Shown here: positions 14,601 to 22,336 of the stretch, one piece after another
Numbering within the stretch: position 1 is the first letter of the stretch
How the letters are laid out: each line of letters begins with the position of its first letter
NCBI GenBank assembly: GCA_003499925.1
Contig: DNRQ01000107.1
Span: forward strand, 1-49,424
Length of the DNA stretch: 49,424 nt
Direction: 5' to 3'
Source: Geobacter sp.
Lineage (GTDB): Bacteria > Desulfobacterota > Desulfuromonadia > Geobacterales > Geobacteraceae
Translations under genes and position numbers: made by a program
The notes under the pieces: model-generated
The model's database searches: none
Told to the model about the DNA's origin: nothing
What the model saw: only the letters and a program-made list of their open reading frames with translations

Positions 14601-16565
14601 ATGAAATGCATCAACTGGGATAAAGAGTATTTTCCGGCCAAGGAGTTGGCGGGGCTGCCGGGCCTGCTCCGGACCAGTACAGAACGCGGCGTGCAGTTGC
14701 GCGCCGATCGCGAAATCTGGAACTTTCAGCAGGTCGACGCGAAGGGCGGCCCCGGCGGCAAACGTACCGAGTATCACCTCGACTCCCTCCCCGCCGAAAC
14801 CCGCGCCCATATCCACATGCAGCGCGAGCAGGCGCAGCCCAAAAAGCCCCGTGTTAAGCGGGATTTAAACGGATTTAAAGATGCGGCATCCACATCACCG
14901 GCAGCGGCCGATCACTCGCACCTCTGGGCCTACTACGAGCGCAAGCCGGAGCGCGCCAAGCTGGACGCTCAGCGCAAGCTCGCGGCGATCACGGCGGTGG
15001 AGAAGCTGATCGACGAGGGGGAGTCGAGGTGCGACGCCTACAAGATCGTGGCCGCCCAGGTCGGCGACAACTGGCAGACGGTGTCGGGCTGGCTCAAGAA
15101 GGTCAAGGGTGTCGACCGCGCCGACCGGCTCCCGGTCCTGGTGGACCAGTACGCCGGCCGCCAGAAAAAAGCGGAGTGCGACATCCTGGCCTGGGACGCC
15201 TTCAAGGCTGACTACCTGCGCAAGGCCCAGCCCACTCCTCAAGCCTGCTACGACCGCCTCGAGCGCTCCGCCAAAAAGCACGGCTGGACCATCCCGAGCC
15301 TCAAAACGCTGATGCGCAAGCTGGAGAAGGAGCTCCCCCGGGAGGCGATCATACTGGCGCGCCTGGGCGCCGAAGGCCTCAAGAAGTGCTACCCGGACCA
15401 GGAGCGGGACCACGCGGTATTTTCCGCCCTGGAGGCGGTGAACGGCGACGGCTACACCTTCTGGCCCCACGTCGACTTCGGCGACGGCGTCGTGGTGCGC
15501 CCCACCGCCTGGGTCTGGCAGGACATCTTCAGCTCCAAGATTTTGACCTACCGGGCCGACGTCTCCGAGAATACCGAGGTGATCCGTCTCTCCTCCGGCG
15601 ACATGGTCGAGCGCTACGGCATTCCCAGCGACTGGTGGTTCGACAACACGCGCGCCGCAGCCAACAAGACCATGACCGGCGGCGCTCCCAACCGCTACCG
15701 CTTCAAGGTCAAGGAAGAGGACCCGATGGGGATCGTGCCTATGCTGGGCGCCACCGTCCACTGGGCCACACCCGGACACGGCCAGGCCAAGCCTGTGGAG
15801 CGCATTTTCGGGCGAGGCGGCCTGTCGGAGTACGTCGACAAGCACCCGGCCTGGGACGGCCGCGGCACCAAAAAACGGCCGGTACCGCTCGCAGAGTTCC
15901 TGCAGATCCTGGAGACCGAGGTGGTCACCTTCAACGCCCGCCTGGGCCGCACCGGCCGCGGCATGAACGGCCGCTCCTTCGACGCCGTCTTCGCCGAGTC
16001 CTACGCGAGGACCGTGGTCCGCAAGGCCACAGCGGAGCAGCGGCGGCTCTGGCTGCTCGCCTGCGACAGCGTCACCTGCAACCGCGATGACGCCTCCATC
16101 ACCATCAAGTTCTACAACCACAGCGGGGGCGAGAACCGTTACTGGAGCGAGGCTTTGCGCACCTTCGCCGGCCGCAAGATCACGGTCCGCTTTGATCCGG
16201 AACACCTGCAGGGGGAGGTCCACTGCTACACCCTGGACGGCCGCTACATCGGCGCCGCCCAGTGCATCCTCGCCGCCGGCTTCAACGATCACGACGCGGC
16301 CCGCGAGCACGCTCGCCAGCGCAACAGCTACAAGAAGGCTGTTAAGACATCGCTGGACGCCGAGCGCCGCATGACCGCGCTGCAGGCTGCAAGCTTCATC
16401 CCGCCTTCCGAGGCACCGGCGCCGCAGAGCACCAAGGTGGTCAAAGGGACCTTCAAAAAGGCCGTGGGCTCGGAGCTCACCAGCGACGGCTACGAGGACA
16501 GCTTTATACGGGCGGTGGAGCAGATGAAGGAGTTGGAGATGGAGAGGCGCAAGACGAGGATCTGA
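14601..16565 (+). CDS. Mu-type transposase A (DDE recombinase)
   Basis: A 654-residue MuA homologue that cuts and joins the phage ends for integration and replicative transposition. The N-terminus (INWDKEYFPAKELAGLPG) is the Mu-type winged-helix end-binding domain. The RNase-H-fold core carries D283 in NGDGYTF, D348 in WWFDNTRAA and E400 in KPVERIFG. These spacings (65 and 52) are close to MuA (67 and 56). The C-terminal region (VRFDPEHLQGEVHCYTL, about residues 530-546) matches the Mu C-terminal domain. The product ends in a basic helix that would contact MuB or ClpX (inference). Double hairpins follow the stop. Confidence 0.95.
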   Translation: MKCINWDKEYFPAKELAGLPGLLRTSTERGVQLRADREIWNFQQVDAKGGPGGKRTEYHLDSLPAETRAHIHMQREQAQPKKPRVKRDLNGFKDAASTSPAAADHSHLWAYYERKPERAKLDAQRKLAAITAVEKLIDEGESRCDAYKIVAAQVGDNWQTVSGWLKKVKGVDRADRLPVLVDQYAGRQKKAECDILAWDAFKADYLRKAQPTPQACYDRLERSAKKHGWTIPSLKTLMRKLEKELPREAIILARLGAEGLKKCYPDQERDHAVFSALEAVNGDGYTFWPHVDFGDGVVVRPTAWVWQDIFSSKILTYRADVSENTEVIRLSSGDMVERYGIPSDWWFDNTRAAANKTMTGGAPNRYRFKVKEEDPMGIVPMLGATVHWATPGHGQAKPVERIFGRGGLSEYVDKHPAWDGRGTKKRPVPLAEFLQILETEVVTFNARLGRTGRGMNGRSFDAVFAESYARTVVRKATAEQRRLWLLACDSVTCNRDDASITIKFYNHSGGENRYWSEALRTFAGRKITVRFDPEHLQGEVHCYTLDGRYIGAAQCILAAGFNDHDAAREHARQRNSYKKAVKTSLDAERRMTALQAASFIPPSEAPAPQSTKVVKGTFKKAVGSELTSDGYEDSFIRAVEQMKELEMERRKTRI

Positions 16566-16575
16566 TATGAAAAAA

Positions 16576-16621
16576 GGCCGGGGTAGCCGCCCCGGCCCTT
16601 TAACACCCGCCCAGGGGCGGG
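16576..16621 (+). promoter_or_regulatory. Two back-to-back hairpins between transposase A and B genes
   Basis: GGCCGGGG/CCCCGGCC (16576-16583 and 16590-16597, six-base loop) is followed by CCCGCCC/GGGCGGG (16606-16612 and 16615-16621, two-base loop). Neither has a real U-tract. They are more likely to attenuate, stabilise or process the A-B message, setting the A to B ratio, than to terminate it. Confidence 0.6.
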
Positions 16622-16648
16622 GATGACCAAACAGGAGGAGAATACCAG

Positions 16649-17602
16649 ATGACCGAACGATTCGCAACACAGGACGCACTGCGCAGCCACATCAGGTCCC
16701 TGACCGAAGTAGGGTCGGACCTCAGCCAGAAACAGGTAGCCCGGGAGTCCGGGGTCAACGACGGCGCCCTGAACTCCTGGCTGCAGGGGAAGTACAAGGG
16801 GAACAACGAGAACATCTTCGAGAAGCTCCGCACCTGGGTCGAGTATCGCGAGCGCAGCCAAACGGCCGCCGATATCATGCCGCCGCCCCCCGCCTTCGTA
16901 AAAACACCCACCGCCGGGCGGATCCTCCCCGTGCTCTCCTACGCCCAGATGGCTGCCGACTTCTGCGTGATCTACGGTGGCGCCGGCGTCGGCAAGACAA
17001 CCACCGCCAAGAACTACCGGGACAACAATCCCAACGTCTGGCTCGCCACCATGACGCCCGACTGCTCCACGGTCCCGGCGGTCCTGGAGGAGATAGCAAT
17101 CGCCTTCGGGATCTCCAATGAAAAGGGAGGCGCGGCCTCTAAAATCCGCCGGGAGATCGTGAGCCGGATGAAAAACAGCCACGGCCTGCTGATCGTCGAT
17201 GAGGGGCAGCACCTCAACAGCTCCGGCATCGAGTCAATCCGCTCCCTTTATGACCTTGCCGATGGCGACGCGGGCGTTGTGCTCGCAGGCAACGAGAGCG
17301 TCTACAACCGGATTACCGGGGGCTCCAGGGCCGCCCACTTCGCCCAGGTGTTCTCCAGGATCGGGAAGCGCCTGCGTCTGAATCAGTCGGTCGACGGCGA
17401 CGCGCATATGCTGGCCGCCGCGTTTGGCATCACCGGTAAAGCCGAGCAGGCCCTGCTGGCCGACATCGCCAAGAAGCCGGGCGCCCTGCGCGGCATGGTC
17501 AAGGTGATCCGCAACGCCAGCATGTTCGCCGCCGGCGCGGGCGGCGCGATCGGGCCGGCGGTGATCAGGGCTGCATGGCGCGACCTCGGGGGTGAAGGGT
17601 GA
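16649..17602 (+). CDS. MuB-like transposition ATPase
   Basis: A 317-residue AAA+ ATPase that binds target DNA and activates the transposase. An N-terminal HTH (about residues 20-50, SQKQVARESGVNDGALNSWL) precedes the ATPase core. The core has Walker A GGAGVGKTT (about 110-118), Walker B GLLIVDEGQ (about 179-187) and sensor region VVLAGNESVYNRI. AGGAGGAG precedes the ATG. It directly follows the transposase gene, as in Mu. The downstream gene starts at a GTG overlapping its stop. Confidence 0.92.
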   Translation: MTERFATQDALRSHIRSLTEVGSDLSQKQVARESGVNDGALNSWLQGKYKGNNENIFEKLRTWVEYRERSQTAADIMPPPPAFVKTPTAGRILPVLSYAQMAADFCVIYGGAGVGKTTTAKNYRDNNPNVWLATMTPDCSTVPAVLEEIAIAFGISNEKGGAASKIRREIVSRMKNSHGLLIVDEGQHLNSSGIESIRSLYDLADGDAGVVLAGNESVYNRITGGSRAAHFAQVFSRIGKRLRLNQSVDGDAHMLAAAFGITGKAEQALLADIAKKPGALRGMVKVIRNASMFAAGAGGAIGPAVIRAAWRDLGGEG

Positions 17603-17832
17603 ACATAAAGACGCTGAAGCTGAACCCGAACAAGTACGGGTTCGATCCCAATCTCATGGTTGCCTGCTTCGTCGAGCTGGTCCGCTATAACCCTGAAGCC
17701 TCGGCCAAAGACCAGGCGAAGGGTGCGGTCGCTCTGTACCAGACCATGTCCGATCTGATGACCGCCAACGGCGGAGAAATGGAAGTTCCTGTTATGCAAC
17801 ACTGCCATCACTCAAAGGGGGGAGCATGCTGA
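17599..17832 (+). CDS. Small early phage protein, 77 aa
   Basis: Starts at GTG 17599, which overlaps the MuB stop (GTGA). It is not recognised. It begins MNIKTLKLNPNKYGFDPNL and ends in a Cys/His-containing tail, MQHCHHSKGGAC. Tight coupling to the ATPase gene supports translation. Confidence 0.65.
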   Translation: MNIKTLKLNPNKYGFDPNLMVACFVELVRYNPEASAKDQAKGAVALYQTMSDLMTANGGEMEVPVMQHCHHSKGGAC

Positions 17833-17993
17833 GAGGACTGTACGGAAAGCTGATTCGGAGATTTGACCCGTGGGCCAAGAGCAAACGGCTGGCCGACAAA
17901 CGGGCCGTGTGCAACTTCCTGAAGGAGATTCGCGGCGGCAGAACGATGCCCGACCAGCTCACCGGGGCGCCTGAAGCGAGGGCCAGCAAATGA
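17826..17993 (+). CDS. Small basic early protein, 55 aa
   Basis: ATG 17826 overlaps the end of the previous gene and has AAAGGGG upstream. The product (MLRGLYGKLIRRFDPWAKS...) is short and basic with no recognised domain. Its stop overlaps the next ATG as ATGA. Support comes from coupling on both sides. Confidence 0.55.
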   Translation: MLRGLYGKLIRRFDPWAKSKRLADKRAVCNFLKEIRGGRTMPDQLTGAPEARASK

Positions 17994-18178
17994 GCCCGGC
18001 GGCGGCGCGCGGCGAGTTCCAGGGCTGTGGTCCGGAGTGGGCCTGCGACCAGTACGGCGTCGCGGATCACGATTACAACGGCTGTACGGAGTGCCAGGAG
18101 AGGTTCCAGACCTACTTGGCCGCTAAAAAAAGCATGGATCAGCTGGGGCTTTTGCCCACGGCAAGGAGGGCTGCATGA
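17990..18178 (+). CDS. Small Cys-containing early protein, 62 aa
   Basis: The ATGA overlap start at 17990 and the ATGA overlap end with the next gene place it in a coupled chain. Four Cys (FQGCGPEWACDQYG and NGCTECQERF) could form a zinc site. Function is not recognised. Confidence 0.6.
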   Translation: MSPAAARGEFQGCGPEWACDQYGVADHDYNGCTECQERFQTYLAAKKSMDQLGLLPTARRAA

Positions 18179-19065
18179 CCAAGGCGGACATTGCAGTGGA
18201 GGGTATGATCAAGCGCATCGGGACCGATCCCAGGCTGGCTTACCTGGTGGGCCCCGCGACCCAGACATACATGGACCTGACCGACGCCTACGCGGAGATC
18301 AAGGGGGTCGATCCGGACGTGTTCCGGCAGAGTTTCGAGGCGGCGCTGCAGGTGCAGAGATTGCCTGCGCGCAAGGATATCCCGGCTCGCAAGAGCCAAA
18401 CAGAGGCAAAACCACAACCACGAAAGGAGCAAAAAAGCATGAAGACAGCACAGGTAGCGATCGAAGTACCGGCGGGGTTCCGCCAGAACGGCAAGGGCCA
18501 CTTGGTTCCGGAACACCTGATTTCGCCGGTGGAGCAGATGACCGACGACCTGGTCACCGAACTGGCAGCAAAGTGGCGCTCGCTGAGCGAGACGATCGCC
18601 GAATTCAAGCAGACCACCTTCGGCGACGTCCACGCGTTGCTCGGCACCATCAACGAGGAGTTCCAGGTCAAAAAAGGCGGCGAGAAGGGGAACGTTCAGC
18701 TTTTCTCCTATAACGGCGGCTACAAGCTGCTGGTAGCCGTAAACGAGAAGATCGGCGTCGGCCCCGAGCTGCAGGCATGTCTGGAGAAGATCCGGGAATG
18801 CGTCCAGGTGTGGAAGGAGGGTGCTAAGCCCGAACTGATCGTGCTGCTGGATGAGCTCCTGGCACCCAATGGCAAGGGGAGCGTAAGCATCGGCAAGCTC
18901 CTGGAGGTGAAGCGCTACAAGTTCGATAGCGACGATTGGCGCATGGCCATGAAGGCGTTAGATGAGTCGCTGCGAGTGGTTGGCAGCAAGCAGTACCTGA
19001 GGCTCTACGAACGCAACGAATCCGGCGCCTACATCGCGATCCCGCTCGACATAGCGGCGCTGTAG
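18175..19065 (+). CDS. DUF3164-family protein with an N-terminal extension module
   Basis: A frame of 296 residues. Residues 89-296, from MKTAQVAIEVPAGF, match the DUF3164 pattern common in Mu-like early regions (HLVPEHLISPVEQMTDDLV, then LFSYNGGYKLLVAVNEKI). The first 88 residues hold a separate compact module (GTDPRLAYLVGPATQTYMDL) and a Lys/Gln-rich linker. An excellent RBS (AAAGGAG) sits nine bases before the in-frame ATG at 18439, so a 208-residue product is probably made as well as, or instead of, the 296-residue one. Function is unknown; in other phages the family sits where Mu encodes its early DNA-metabolism proteins. Confidence 0.8.
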   Translation: MTKADIAVEGMIKRIGTDPRLAYLVGPATQTYMDLTDAYAEIKGVDPDVFRQSFEAALQVQRLPARKDIPARKSQTEAKPQPRKEQKSMKTAQVAIEVPAGFRQNGKGHLVPEHLISPVEQMTDDLVTELAAKWRSLSETIAEFKQTTFGDVHALLGTINEEFQVKKGGEKGNVQLFSYNGGYKLLVAVNEKIGVGPELQACLEKIRECVQVWKEGAKPELIVLLDELLAPNGKGSVSIGKLLEVKRYKFDSDDWRMAMKALDESLRVVGSKQYLRLYERNESGAYIAIPLDIAAL

Positions 19066-19074
19066 GAGGCCTCC

Positions 19075-19206
19075 ATGACATGCCCGAAATGCGGGTCAAC
19101 TGACAACAGAACAGACCGGGGCATCCCCGGTCTGGTTTTTATCGCCTGCAACAGCTGCGAAGCCGTCCTGGCGCCAGCGGTTGCGGCTGCAGACAGGAGG
19201 AGGTAA
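19075..19206 (+). CDS. Zinc-ribbon micropeptide, 43 aa
   Basis: ATG 19075 is preceded by TAGGAGG. The product has CPKCGS at its start and CNSC about 20 residues later, a minimal four-Cys zinc ribbon. Its TAA shares a base with the next ATG (TAATG). It is too short for most gene callers, but the RBS, motif and coupling support it. Confidence 0.65.
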   Translation: MTCPKCGSTDNRTDRGIPGLVFIACNSCEAVLAPAVAAADRRR

Positions 19207-19439
19207 TGGCCCGGAAACAGCCCACCCTGCAGCAGCTGCAGCAGGTAATAGACGACTGGAACGCCAAGCACGCGATCGGCGTCGCCGTTGTCGTGAAACG
19301 CGGCAACCAGGACTTTCACACCAGGACGATCAGCCCAGCCAGGGTCTTAGAAGGTCACACCCCCGTCATCTGGGTCGAAGGCCTTTCCGGCTGCTACGCC
19401 CTGGACAAGGTATCGGCCATCAAAAGCCAGGAGGATTAA
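19206..19439 (+). CDS. Small early phage protein, 77 aa
   Basis: Starts MARKQPTLQQLQQVID with AGGAGGA upstream, coupled to the zinc-ribbon peptide. It looks like a compact alpha/beta protein ending VSAIKSQED. Not recognised. Confidence 0.6.
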   Translation: MARKQPTLQQLQQVIDDWNAKHAIGVAVVVKRGNQDFHTRTISPARVLEGHTPVIWVEGLSGCYALDKVSAIKSQED

Positions 19440-19441
19440 AG

Positions 19442-19570
19442 ATGCGAAACGATCATTTTGCCGGCGTCGACAAAATGATCGTCATCCCGGCGTGGCGGCC
19501 GGGGTCTGATGAGCAGCCGCGGGGAGATGAGGTCAACCGATATGAAGGGCAAATCGAAAAGTCACGTTGA
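19442..19570 (+). CDS. Possible micropeptide, 42 aa
   Basis: ATG 19442 lies two bases after the previous stop, and an AGGAGG sits nearby in the end of that gene. The product MRNDHFAGVDKMIVIPAW... has no recognised domain. It overlaps the start of the next gene by 29 bases. Confidence 0.45.
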   Translation: MRNDHFAGVDKMIVIPAWRPGSDEQPRGDEVNRYEGQIEKSR

Positions 19571-19775
19571 GGTCGTAGCCGTGTGCAGCTATCACGGCAG
19601 ATTTCAGCAGAAGAAAAAGCTGAACAAGAATCAGTCGGAGTCTGGCGCGGCTGTCACCGGGTATTACAACGCTGTCGTCTGTCCTCAGTGCCGCCATTGG
19701 GCGAAGATCATCTCCCAGGAGATCGTCACCGTGCCAGTGGCGCCGGGCAAAGGAGCCCAGGGGAGTCTGTTATGA
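19542..19775 (+). CDS. Small Cys/His protein, 77 aa
   Basis: ATG 19542 (MKGKSKSHVEVVAVCSYHG) has GAGG at nine bases. The frame opens earlier at 19509 but with poorer signals. Cys/His pairs (CSYH and CPQCRHW, about residues 14-17 and 51-57) suggest a zinc finger. The stop overlaps the next ATG (ATGA). Function unknown. Confidence 0.6.
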   Translation: MKGKSKSHVEVVAVCSYHGRFQQKKKLNKNQSESGAAVTGYYNAVVCPQCRHWAKIISQEIVTVPVAPGKGAQGSLL

Positions 19776-20308
19776 GAACGGTGACGCTACCCTACTATGT
19801 CGACACCCGCCCGGCACCCGACAAGGCGCGAGCGCCGGAAAGCGACATCGAGCGCTTCATGGCGGCCGCCAATCTCTTCGGCTGCGAACTGCTCGGCGCG
19901 CGGATCACGCCGCGACAGTGCGAGATCAACAGAGGACAGGCTCTCTACTCCTGCAGCAAGTGCATCCAGGAGCGGCCGGATAACAAGGCCGAGAAGCTGG
20001 TCAAGCGCGCCAAGCGGGGCAAGGGTGACAACCCGAACAGCCCCTGGCGAGATACCCGGACCTACCCGCTTGAGCCGCCTAAAGCGGACCAAAGCCAGTC
20101 AGGTCAGGTCAGGTCAGGTCAGGTCAGGTCAGGTCAGGTCAGGTCAGGTCAGGTCAGGTCAGGTCAGGTCAGGTCAGGTCAGGTCAGGTCAGAGACGCCG
20201 ACGCTTGACGCGGTAACGCTCCAAATCCTGCAGATCATGGCGGAGAAGTACCATTGCGCGGCAGCGAGGCAGATCTTGAAGGGGGGACCGTGGACTGGAC
20301 AATCGTAG
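19772..20308 (+). CDS. Phage Cys-cluster protein containing an 18-unit pentanucleotide repeat
   Basis: A 178-residue product beginning MRTVTLPYYVDTRP. Residues about 47-75 hold a four-Cys cluster (GCELLGARITPRQC then CSKC), a pattern I associate with small zinc-binding proteins of Mu-like phages. Residues about 110-139 are six copies of SGQVR from the AGGTC tract, followed by a 38-residue tail of helical look (LQILQIMAEKYHCAAARQ). Because the unit is 5 bp, gain or loss of one unit shifts the frame. The other two frames stop at 20208 or 20216, removing the tail. The gene is therefore a phase-variation candidate. Confidence 0.7.
   Translation: MRTVTLPYYVDTRPAPDKARAPESDIERFMAAANLFGCELLGARITPRQCEINRGQALYSCSKCIQERPDNKAEKLVKRAKRGKGDNPNSPWRDTRTYPLEPPKADQSQSGQVRSGQVRSGQVRSGQVRSGQVRSGQVRSETPTLDAVTLQILQIMAEKYHCAAARQILKGGPWTGQS
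20101..20190. repeat. (AGGTC)18 simple sequence repeat
   Basis: Eighteen perfect consecutive AGGTC units lie inside the reading frame of the gene at 19772, preceded by one unit with a mismatch (CAGTC). No stop occurs in any frame of the repeat. Exact copy number could also be affected by assembly. Confidence 0.97.
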
Positions 20309-20370
20309 CTTTACCATTGAGTTTGGCAATAGTTGTCGGCTGGTTCATCAGCTGGCTTGCATCGAGGTAG
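20290..20370 (+). CDS. Membrane micropeptide, 26 aa
   Basis: GTG 20290 has AAGGGGGG three bases upstream and overlaps the end of the repeat-containing gene. The peptide MDWTIVALPLSLAIVVGWF... is one hydrophobic helix ending SWLASR. It could insert in the membrane as a regulator of another protein. Its translation may be coupled to the in-phase form of the upstream gene. Below the usual gene-calling size. Confidence 0.45.
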   Translation: MDWTIVALPLSLAIVVGWFISWLASR

Positions 20371-20471
20371 CAAACAAAACCAGCCCCTGCAGCTGCTCAT
20401 CACCATCAATTCATCTGTTGCGGGACAGAACATGGGTATCCAGAGCGGTTGCAGGGGCGGGGAGGTGATCC

Positions 20472-20630
20472 ATGGAGCGTAAAAAGGACGAAGAAATATG
20501 CTCGGAAATGTTTCGGGCATGTGTTTTTAACGACGAAGCAGAGGCAAAGCAGTGGTGCTGCGACTACCCGGATAAATGTGGCACCAATGTGCCAGGGCAA
20601 CGGCTGCAAGACCAGTTAAACGGGGGTTAA
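20472..20630 (+). CDS. Cys-rich small protein, 52 aa
   Basis: ATG 20472 is preceded by GGGGAGGTG at ideal distance. The product MERKKDEEICSEMFRACVF... has five Cys, including a WCCDYPDKC stretch. It ends four bases before the gemA ATG. Function unknown. Confidence 0.65.
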   Translation: MERKKDEEICSEMFRACVFNDEAEAKQWCCDYPDKCGTNVPGQRLQDQLNGG

Positions 20631-20633
20631 ACC

Positions 20634-21143
20634 ATGGCTTCAACAAATTTTAAAAAGCGGACTCCCGAGCAGCAGTGGAATAGCGATCGCTCCCGGATTC
20701 ATGCGCTCCTGGGCAACGTCAAGAAGGCCCGGCCGGAGTACTCCGACGAAAACTACCGGGACACCATCAGCATCATCAGCAAAGGCCGCTGCGAGTCCTC
20801 GAAAGAGTTGACGCCGGCCGAGCGGATCACCCTGATCGAGCAGCTGACCGAGCTGGCCGGCGAGGCAGTGCCCAAGAAGAAAGGCACCTGGACCAAGAAG
20901 GGCTATCCGAACCGGCCCACGAACATGGACACCCCCGGCGAGTCCCGTGACGCGCAGCTGGGCAAGATCGAAGCGCTGTTGACGATCGGCGGCTTGTCCT
21001 GGGCGTACGCAGACGGTATCGCCAAACAGATGCGGCTGGCGGACAAGGTACAGTGGGTCCCGGCCAAGGATCTCTTCCGCATCATCACCGCCCTTACAAA
21101 GAAGGCCCAGAAGGAAAACTGGGACCTGAGCGGAGCACGATAA
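20634..21143 (+). CDS. GemA-like regulatory protein (DUF1018, Mu gp16 family)
   Basis: A 169-residue basic protein. The family layout is visible: an N-terminal helix pair binding region (RIHALLGNVKKARPEYSDENYRDTI, spanning roughly residues 21-45), LTPAERITLIEQL, and a C-terminal segment (LSWAYADGIAKQMRLADKVQWV) typical of DUF1018. In Mu, GemA affects host gene expression and DNA supercoiling late in early transcription. Its stop overlaps the Mor-like start, the same GemA-Mor order as in Mu. Confidence 0.85.
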   Translation: MASTNFKKRTPEQQWNSDRSRIHALLGNVKKARPEYSDENYRDTISIISKGRCESSKELTPAERITLIEQLTELAGEAVPKKKGTWTKKGYPNRPTNMDTPGESRDAQLGKIEALLTIGGLSWAYADGIAKQMRLADKVQWVPAKDLFRIITALTKKAQKENWDLSGAR

Positions 21144-21496
21144 TGCCAAAACAGAGCACCACACTCACGGAGATCCGGGAGCACATCCTGGAGGACCTGG
21201 TCAAAGAGATCGGCATGCCGCGAGCCGAGGCCAACTCAATCGCTTTCTGCGTAGTCGGCACCATCCGGAAGAAATGGGGCGGTTGCGAGGGGATCTACAT
21301 CCCCAACTCGGACCAGCTGGAGGAGCGCGACTGGAAGATGTGGGAGATGTTCAACGGTTCGAACTATGACGAAGTGGGTCAGGCGTTCGAACTCACCGGC
21401 CGGCAGGTTCGCAACCGTATCCGGATCATCCGGCCGATCGCCGAGAAGCGCGACCAGGCCGGGCTGTTTGACAGCTACCTGGCAGAGGCAGGGTGA
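21143..21496 (+). CDS. Mor/C-type transcription activator
   Basis: A 117-residue member of the Mor/C family, which activates Mu middle and late promoters by binding a dyad upstream of a weak -35. The C-terminal HTH is NYDEVGQAFELTGRQVRNRI (about residues 73-92). The N-terminal dimerisation half has EHILEDLVKEIGMPRAEANS. ATG 21143 overlaps the gemA stop. Only one such protein is seen, so it is the likely activator for the three late promoters whose palindrome sits near -43. Confidence 0.88.
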   Translation: MPKQSTTLTEIREHILEDLVKEIGMPRAEANSIAFCVVGTIRKKWGGCEGIYIPNSDQLEERDWKMWEMFNGSNYDEVGQAFELTGRQVRNRIRIIRPIAEKRDQAGLFDSYLAEAG

Positions 21497-21578
21497 CATG
21501 GAGGTGACCGAGTGAATGGCCGGAATCGAGTTGTGGGCACAGCACGAACGAGGGGTTAAACCCGTGGGAGGATATGCG

Positions 21579-21755
21579 ATGTGGTACAGAGTTTTTGCAA
21601 CGAGTGCAGTGGTAATGCTTCTGTTGATATTGGCCTGCCAGATTGAGGGTGACACTGACAGATACCCTGATTGGCTGAAGGGCATCTTGGGTCTAATTGT
21701 GATTGTGGATTCCATCACGTTAGTTGTTTCAATGTTCGCGTCAATTTGGGTTTAA
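21579..21755 (+). CDS. Small two-helix membrane protein, 58 aa
   Basis: ATG 21579 follows GGGAGG by six bases. Two hydrophobic helices (about residues 5-21 and 35-55) flank a short polar loop, QIEGDTDRYPDWLK. A longer start at 21516 is possible. It may be a second holin-like or exclusion protein; there is no family match that I can name. A GGGTTAAACCC palindrome precedes the RBS. Confidence 0.6.
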   Translation: MWYRVFATSAVVMLLLILACQIEGDTDRYPDWLKGILGLIVIVDSITLVVSMFASIWV

Positions 21756-21775
21756 ACCAAAAAAGGAGAGAGGCA

Positions 21776-22123
21776 ATGGCCAAGAAGTTGCGGTGTACCT
21801 ATGAAATGGAAATCGACGTGGAGTTTGAGAATCCAGAGGCGGCGAAAGCCTACTTCATTGACGGGGAGTGGAAAACCGTCTTCTACAGGCTCGATGACCT
21901 CCAGGAGGTGGCGGAACACCTGTCATTGTGTTTCCACAACGAACACGACAGGTGGGACAGCGAGGCCAAGTCATTCCGTCGCGACATAGAGGGGTATGGC
22001 CGGTATTTCAAACAGGCCGACGGCACGTACAAAGTGGACGCCGCTTCTGCCGCAGAGATCGGCACGATGATAACGGTGGCCTACGAGTCTGAATTGGACA
22101 ACGCCGGGACCTACGAGGTTTGA
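21776..22123 (+). CDS. Hypothetical phage protein, 115 aa
   Basis: ATG 21776 has AAAGGAGAGAGG upstream. The acidic product (MAKKLRCTYEMEIDVEFENP...) is predicted soluble and has no recognised domain. It is preceded by the palindrome GGTTTAAACC (21749-21758), which overlaps the stop of the upstream membrane protein. Confidence 0.65.
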   Translation: MAKKLRCTYEMEIDVEFENPEAAKAYFIDGEWKTVFYRLDDLQEVAEHLSLCFHNEHDRWDSEAKSFRRDIEGYGRYFKQADGTYKVDAASAAEIGTMITVAYESELDNAGTYEV

Positions 22124-22124
22124 C

Positions 22125-22184
22125 ATGCTCTATGAATTGCGGCCCCGCAAGAAGGCTCTGGCAGCTGTGGCGGTGAAGCTATGA
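22125..22184 (+). CDS. Possible 19-aa leader-like peptide
   Basis: ATG 22125 sits six bases after a GAGG and ends in an ATGA overlap with the next small gene. It encodes MLYELRPRKKALAAVAVKL. It may be a coupling leader rather than a functional protein. Confidence 0.25.
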   Translation: MLYELRPRKKALAAVAVKL

Positions 22185-22336
22185 GAGCAACGCGCCGCTA
22201 TCTGGTTTACCCGTCAGCGACAGCCAAGCAGTTTATGTGTGTCTGTGCGGCCAGAGATGAACGTCATGCGCTGAAAATAGCACGTCAATTGTTCCGGCTG
22301 GAGCGGGACGCATATGCCCGGCTGGAGTCGGCCTAA
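22181..22336 (+). CDS. Small basic protein, 51 aa
   Basis: ATG 22181 opens MRATRRYLVYPSATAKQFMC, rich in Arg with two Cys. It is coupled to the tiny frame before it. Its 3' end overlaps, by four bases, the end of a convergent micropeptide gene on minus. Not recognised. Confidence 0.45.
   Translation: MRATRRYLVYPSATAKQFMCVCAARDERHALKIARQLFRLERDAYARLESA

Noticed and set aside
20101..20190. Direct repeats as a possible CRISPR array
   Set aside because: It is an uninterrupted 5-bp simple sequence repeat with no spacers, and no cas gene is present.
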